From Candidatus Bathyarchaeota archaeon (GTDB taxonomy: Archaea; Thermoproteota; Bathyarchaeia; Bathyarchaeales; Bathyarchaeaceae): DNA of 7,891 nt. The position numbers and the translations under genes are program-made. Under the pieces are notes generated by a model. The model had not been told where the DNA came from, made no database searches, and was given only the letters and a program-made list of their open reading frames with translations. Of this stretch, positions 3,698-7,891 are shown piece by piece. Location: the NCBI GenBank assembly GCA_026014605.1, contig JAOZIC010000209.1:1-7891 (forward strand), written 5' to 3'. Each line of letters opens with the position of its first letter. The first letter of the stretch is position 1.

Positions 3698-5296
3698 ATG
3701 GGAATAGGAAAAAAGAAGAACAAAAAGGGACCTGAAAAAGAAAAAATTTGCACAGAAGATTTGATAGGCGATCTACGACTATTACGCCGAGGAACCCCTG
3801 AAGGTCATACTGAATTAGAAAGTTATCCGCTCAATCCTCCTTTCGCGTATGCGTGCATACTGCAAAATGATGAAACTCAAGAATACCTGTACATGGTAGA
3901 CGAATTAACGTTATCAAAAGAAGAACGGGAAGCATACAAGCGTCTAAAAAACATTCTAGGCTACGAATTGAAGGCTCCTGAACCTGAAGAAACTTTGGTT
4001 GAATCCTTTAACAAACAAGTTCCTGAGGTACTGCAAAAAAACCAGAAACTACTTGGAACCATAACTGATATCGGATACAGAAAAATCAGATACTACCTAG
4101 AACGCGACATGGTCGGGTACGGCAAAATTGACCCATTCATGTACGACCTGTATGTAGAAGATATCAGCTGTACTGGAGTGAACAAACCAGTTTACCTTTG
4201 GCACAGAAGATTTGAAAACATAAAAACTAACGTCATTTACCCCGAAGAAGAAGAACTTGACGACTTCGTTATGAAGGTAGTTCACCGCGCGGGAAAACAT
4301 GTTAGTATCGCTTATCCAATCGTGGATTTGACTTTGCCAAAAAAACACCGTCTGGCAGTTACTTTTGGAAAAGAAACAACACCAGCCGGAACAAGTTTCA
4401 CAATCAGAAAATTCAGAGAAGACCCCCTAACAATAATCGACCTAATAGAAAACGAAACAATCGACGAAACCATAGCAGCTTACCTTTGGCTTTTGATGGA
4501 CAACAAAATGTCAGTAATGATTGCAGGAGCAACAGGAGCAGGGAAAACAACCGCACTAAACGCCATAGGATGCTTAACAAACCCAGAATACAAAATGATA
4601 TCAATCGAAGAAGTTGCAGAAATCAACCTGACCCACGAAAACTGGACCTCAACAATTGCACGTCCGGGTTTCGGAGCAGAAAAACAAGGAGAAATCACGC
4701 TCTACGACCTTATCAAATCTGCTGTACGACACAGACCTGACATGATACTGGTAGGCGAAATTAGGGGAGAAGAAGCCTACGTACTATTTCAGGCACTTGC
4801 TACTGGACACGGTGGTCTTTGTACTACTCACGCCGATGATATAGAAACAACCCTGAAAAGGTTAACTCAGCCGCCAATGAACATCCCACCCTCAATACTG
4901 CCGCTTATGAACTGCATGATAATCGCAAAACGCGTGAAAGCACCAACATTCATAGACGACAAAAGACGCAGGTTCGCAACCAGAAAATTTGCACGTATCG
5001 CAGAAATAAAAGACGCAGACACAGTTCACGATGCGTTTCGTTGGAATCCTTCGATGGACACATTCCAAAACCAACTGGAAGACAGCTACCTGTTATCACG
5101 AATATCCAAAGACCTAGACGTTCCACTTGAAGTACTTTATGAAGAACTAGAGAGACGAAAACAGATACTTATGGCAATGGCTGAACGCGGAATCCGAGAC
5201 TTCAGAAGCGTAAGCGTAGTTTTGAGCCGATACCACAAGAGCCCACATCTGGTTGAACAAGAATTCATCGAAAAAGACGCAGGATGGATAACCTAA
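3698..5296 (+). CDS. Type II/IV secretion system ATPase (ArlI/PilB/TadA-like), filament assembly motor
   Basis: This encodes 532 residues of a cytoplasmic hexameric-type ATPase expected to power extrusion of the pilin filament through the platform protein encoded next. The N-terminus is lysine-rich (KKKNKKGPEKEK). An N-terminal domain contains the archaeal-type stretch GYGKIDPFMYDLYVEDISC. The catalytic domain has Walker A GATGAGKT (277-284, Lys283), an acidic stretch EEVAEI after it, Walker B DMILVGEIRGEE (348-359, Glu354) and the histidine box GHGGLCTTHAD (370-380, His371 and His378). All key residues appear intact and the length fits the family. The start is ATG 3698, with GGGGG at 3684-3688 nine nt upstream. 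It begins 4 nt after the previous gene and abuts the next, so co-transcription is very likely. It could be called ArlI-like, but no other archaellum gene is visible, so a pilus ATPase is the better reading. Confidence 0.93.
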   Translation: MGIGKKKNKKGPEKEKICTEDLIGDLRLLRRGTPEGHTELESYPLNPPFAYACILQNDETQEYLYMVDELTLSKEEREAYKRLKNILGYELKAPEPEETLVESFNKQVPEVLQKNQKLLGTITDIGYRKIRYYLERDMVGYGKIDPFMYDLYVEDISCTGVNKPVYLWHRRFENIKTNVIYPEEEELDDFVMKVVHRAGKHVSIAYPIVDLTLPKKHRLAVTFGKETTPAGTSFTIRKFREDPLTIIDLIENETIDETIAAYLWLLMDNKMSVMIAGATGAGKTTALNAIGCLTNPEYKMISIEEVAEINLTHENWTSTIARPGFGAEKQGEITLYDLIKSAVRHRPDMILVGEIRGEEAYVLFQALATGHGGLCTTHADDIETTLKRLTQPPMNIPPSILPLMNCMIIAKRVKAPTFIDDKRRRFATRKFARIAEIKDADTVHDAFRWNPSMDTFQNQLEDSYLLSRISKDLDVPLEVLYEELERRKQILMAMAERGIRDFRSVSVVLSRYHKSPHLVEQEFIEKDAGWIT

Positions 5297-6802
5297 GTGT
5301 CAAAGCAACAGGGATTTATCGGCAACATAATCAACAAAATTTCACAAGGAGCAAGTGAAAAGAAAGAAGAAATAGACCGCGAACTGCCCTTCGTGGTAAT
5401 GCTTTTTGCGTTGATGGCTACTAGTGGTGTTTCCTTGTATGACAGCTGGAAAAGACTGCGAAGAATAACTCTTTTGCCTCGGTTTAAAGACGAAGCAGAA
5501 GAAATAGTCAGGCAGGTAGAAGTCTTAGGAAAAGACCCGCTATCCGCAATGTATGAAATGGCGGAACAGACTGGCTCAAAAGCTTATCGAGATTTTTTGG
5601 GAGGATTTATTTCATCTATTAAAAGTGGTGGAAAAATTAGCGACTACATGCAAAGCAAACTTAGAGTAATCTTTGAATTAAGAAACAAAGAAATGACGAG
5701 ATCAACCGAAAAAATTGCCACTTTAGTTGAAGGCTACTCAGTTATGCTGATTGTAATCCTTTGTGTATACATTCTTTATGTATTACTTTCTTCAACTGCA
5801 GCAATGGAACTCATGGCTGGAATATCATTTCCAAACTCGCCAATATTCGCGTATCTACTCACGTTTCTTTTAATGCCCATGATTACAGTGTTGTTCATGT
5901 TAATTGCTCATAACATGCAAAGAAGCACACTTCTCAACCTAAAAGCAGTATACAAAAAAACATTGATTTGCATTGGTGCAGCCGCAGGCATACTTATCGC
6001 GTTCATGTTAGTTCCTTCGTTAACAGAAATGGGCGATTCCATTGGAATGCCTTTGGTTTTAACTATTTGTCTAACGATAGCTGTTGTACCAGGAGCTATC
6101 GAGTACTTCAGAATCGCTAGAGTAAACTATAACGCCGAAGAGTCTTTGCCAAGTTTTCTAAGAGACATCACAGAATCTCAAAAAACAGGAATTTCTCCTG
6201 AAAAAAGCATAATTCACGCAACAAAACGCAGAGACTACGGACCGTTCTCCCAATTTTTAGGGTTAGTTCGCAGTCAAATCGAGTGGGGAGTGTCATTAAA
6301 AGACATCTTTGAAAACTTTAAACAAAAAATCAGCAGCTGGCAAGTTCTTATAAACTTCATGATGATGGTTGAAACAATCGAAGTAGGCGGTGGGCCTGTG
6401 CGTTCGTTAGAAATTCTTTCCGAATACAGTGAAAAAGAGTTTGAGTCCCAAGTCAACAAACGGGCACTGCTTAAACCGTACGTAATTTTGGCGTTTGTCT
6501 GGAGTGTACTCATTGCGTTAACAACAACAATAGTAACAATGACAATGTACATCTTAACCGAGTTTTCAACCCCAACATTGTATGCATCAATGTCCTCAGA
6601 AATCGCAGGGCAGATAGGAGTATTCTCGTTAGGCATAATCTTCCAATGCTGGATTTCAGGATTCTTCATAGGAAAAATCAGTGAAGGAAACTTCGCCGCT
6701 GGACTAAAGTATTGTGCCCTTCTAGCAATAACTGCTTATGTGTCACTTGTGCTTTCGCAGAGCTTTCTTGTTGGAATCTTCGGAGTTTCTCCTCCAGTAT
6801 AG
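5297..6802 (+). CDS. Type II secretion system F-family membrane platform protein (ArlJ/TadC-like)
   Basis: This encodes 501 residues. It is the inner-membrane platform that partners the ATPase in type IV filament assembly. Two T2SSF-like cytoplasmic helical regions are seen, at about residues 28-130 (from ELPFVVMLFALMATSGVSLY) and about 280-390 (ESLPSFLRDITESQKTGISP to the region before PYVILAF). Predicted membrane segments lie at about 147-170, 183-207, 223-243, 251-271, 395-420, 436-460 and 469-495. This duplicated arrangement and the length of about 500 residues match archaeal ArlJ-type proteins rather than short bacterial TadB/TadC. The start is GTG 5297, directly after the ATPase TAA with no gap; AGGATGG at 5281-5287 lies 9 nt upstream inside the ATPase gene. 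Tight coupling to the ATPase fits their joint function. Confidence 0.92.
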   Translation: MSKQQGFIGNIINKISQGASEKKEEIDRELPFVVMLFALMATSGVSLYDSWKRLRRITLLPRFKDEAEEIVRQVEVLGKDPLSAMYEMAEQTGSKAYRDFLGGFISSIKSGGKISDYMQSKLRVIFELRNKEMTRSTEKIATLVEGYSVMLIVILCVYILYVLLSSTAAMELMAGISFPNSPIFAYLLTFLLMPMITVLFMLIAHNMQRSTLLNLKAVYKKTLICIGAAAGILIAFMLVPSLTEMGDSIGMPLVLTICLTIAVVPGAIEYFRIARVNYNAEESLPSFLRDITESQKTGISPEKSIIHATKRRDYGPFSQFLGLVRSQIEWGVSLKDIFENFKQKISSWQVLINFMMMVETIEVGGGPVRSLEILSEYSEKEFESQVNKRALLKPYVILAFVWSVLIALTTTIVTMTMYILTEFSTPTLYASMSSEIAGQIGVFSLGIIFQCWISGFFIGKISEGNFAAGLKYCALLAITAYVSLVLSQSFLVGIFGVSPPV

Positions 6803-6825
6803 AGCAGTTAAGGTGAACATAAACG

Positions 6826-7869
6826 ATGCCAGCAACTTCGATTGATTCATTCTTTGCGTGCACACTTATTGTAATTGTAGTAATGGTGTCTATGGTTGCA
6901 ACAACAAGGATAGTTACGCCATACATCGACAGCATGCAGGACTTGAACGAAGAAGAATACTTGCGCAAAATAGTTGAAAACATACTGGTTAGTCCTGGAA
7001 CCCCAGCGAATTGGGGTGAAAACCAGACTTTAACACCAACAGCGTTTGGTTTAGCTAAAGAAAGCTCGTTTACTTACGAACTTGACCGCGACAAAATCTG
7101 CAGACTCAACACCAACAACACATATGCTCTAAACTATTTGGAGATGTTTGAAGCCATAAGATTGGAAAAAGTTGCGCTCAGATTTACGTTTACACAGATT
7201 ATGGACGTTTCAGTTACATTGGACTCAAACGTTACAGGCGCAGAGTCAAGCACATACACATTTAACATTTCAGTAGACAGAAACCAAGCGCCCGTAGCCA
7301 CAAGTTTGCATTGCTATGTGGTAGCCAACAACTTTCTAAACGACACATACTCAAGCACCTCTAATACAGGGCAGGGGGTTATTGAAGTAGAAATTCCGAA
7401 CACATCAAACGGAACTGCATTACTTGTTGTTTTTGCCCAATCGCCCTACGACAACCGAGTAACCGCACAAGGAGTCTGCATGTTTAGGCATCTTTCTCCT
7501 GAGCCTTTGCCGAACAACACGTTTCTTAGTTTAAGTCCACTTAACAACACCTTACTGACTGACCCAAACGTTTCTGGAGTGACCCTGCAGACAGTTTACC
7601 AGTTTTCATATGGTTACGAATCCTCTTTGAGTTCAACCTCAAACGAAACATTTACGGTTCCAGACGTTTTGGATTCAAGTCCAAAACTATTAGTAGCAAC
7701 AGGTTGGAACGGTTCCTCCTTTTTTGTGGAATACACCACGTATCCACAGGTTCCCACAGAGATGGGAGCCAACTTTGAAGATGCTGAATCTTATTCGTTT
7801 AATTACATAGTATTGGTGGACCAAGTTTTATATCGTTTGAACGTGCAGTGTGGAGGTCCCAGCTTGTGA
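6826..7869 (+). CDS. Membrane-anchored, sequon-rich surface protein of the filament operon
   Basis: This encodes 347 residues. A short N-terminus (MPATSIDSF) leads straight into a hydrophobic segment (about 9-33, with ACTLIVIVVMVSMVATTRIV), then a charged helical stretch (DSMQDLNEEEYLRKIVENIL) and a long polar, beta-rich region. The layout repeats that of the small protein at 3250, including the absence of a basic leader, so both may be minor pseudopilin-type components. About a dozen N-X-S/T sequons are spread over the C-terminal 250 residues, indicating a heavily glycosylated external part. The start is ATG 6826, with AGGTGA at 6811-6816 nine nt upstream. The gene lies 23 nt after the platform gene, the largest gap in the operon. 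The family was not recognised, and a function in priming or tipping the filament is inference from position and shape. Confidence 0.75.
   Translation: MPATSIDSFFACTLIVIVVMVSMVATTRIVTPYIDSMQDLNEEEYLRKIVENILVSPGTPANWGENQTLTPTAFGLAKESSFTYELDRDKICRLNTNNTYALNYLEMFEAIRLEKVALRFTFTQIMDVSVTLDSNVTGAESSTYTFNISVDRNQAPVATSLHCYVVANNFLNDTYSSTSNTGQGVIEVEIPNTSNGTALLVVFAQSPYDNRVTAQGVCMFRHLSPEPLPNNTFLSLSPLNNTLLTDPNVSGVTLQTVYQFSYGYESSLSSTSNETFTVPDVLDSSPKLLVATGWNGSSFFVEYTTYPQVPTEMGANFEDAESYSFNYIVLVDQVLYRLNVQCGGPSL
7852..7857 (+). promoter_or_regulatory. GGAGGT ribosome site for the next gene
   Basis: This consensus Shine-Dalgarno sequence lies inside the end of the previous gene, 8 nt before a GTG at 7866. It is the main evidence that another gene begins at the window edge. 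Confidence 0.7.
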
Positions 7870-7891
7870 GATTTAGAAAAAACTGCAAGGG
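7866..7891 (+). CDS. Start of a further operon gene, cut by the window edge
   Basis: GTG 7866-7868 overlaps the previous TGA stop by the GTGA pattern and follows a consensus GGAGGT by 8 nt. The eight readable codons give MRFRKNCK, and the two bases left over (GG) begin a glycine codon. A run of basic residues followed by glycine looks like the start of a class III prepilin leader, so the gene may encode another pilin-like subunit. Too little is present to say more. Confidence 0.6.

Noticed and set aside
4413..4740. Open frames on both strands inside the ATPase gene
   Set aside because: They overlap the Walker A and Walker B region of a well-supported ATPase and encode low-complexity or arginine-rich sequence.
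1..7891. Archaellum (archaeal flagellum) locus
   Set aside because: No ArlH, ArlF or ArlG-like gene is seen and the subunits lack the typical archaellin N-terminal pattern; a pilus-like filament fits better, although genes outside the window could change this.

Overview
The window looks archaeal. All genes lie on the + strand. Most are preceded by GGAG/GGAGG-type Shine-Dalgarno sites, and they encode archaeal-style type IV pilins with short basic class III leaders, an ArlI/PilB/TadA-like secretion ATPase and a double-T2SSF-domain membrane platform protein. The AT-rich spacers and the style of the pilin and machinery proteins recall the Bathyarchaeia or a related Thermoproteota lineage. That placement comes from memory of protein style, not from a search.

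Region 1 (1-2315) is a tandem array of pilin-like genes: the 3' end of one divergent copy (1-132), then three complete paralogues (372-926, 1045-1602, 1723-2271). Each complete copy has its own promoter-like element, its own GGAG ribosome site and its own hairpin plus T-tract terminator, so each looks like a separate one-gene transcription unit. The three genes are mosaics. By direct reading, a 235-bp 5' block and a 106-bp 3' block are base-for-base identical in all three, while the roughly 175-bp centre differs in sequence, length and codon use. The central segment is rich in N-glycosylation sequons.

Region 2 (2316-7891, running off the edge) is a compact operon that probably builds and exports the filament. 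It encodes a minor pilin-like protein (2448-3245), a small membrane-anchored pseudopilin-like protein (3250-3693), the assembly ATPase (3698-5296), the membrane platform protein (5297-6802), a larger membrane-anchored, sequon-rich surface protein (6826-7869) and the first codons of another gene starting on an overlapping GTG (7866). Gaps between these genes are 23 nt or less. A copy of the pilin-type promoter element lies ahead of this operon, suggesting that pilins and machine are co-regulated.

The likely system is an archaeal type IV pilus or related surface filament. Subunits are processed by a prepilin peptidase (not in the window) and extruded by the ATPase/platform pair, with the flanking pseudopilin-like proteins as minor or priming subunits. 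No archaellum-specific genes (arlH, arlF, arlG) are visible. The most interesting features are the mosaic pilins (identical mature N-terminal helix and C-terminal strand around a variable, glycosylatable centre) and the shared fixed-spacing promoter element. A possible ATT start for the first machine gene also deserves a look.
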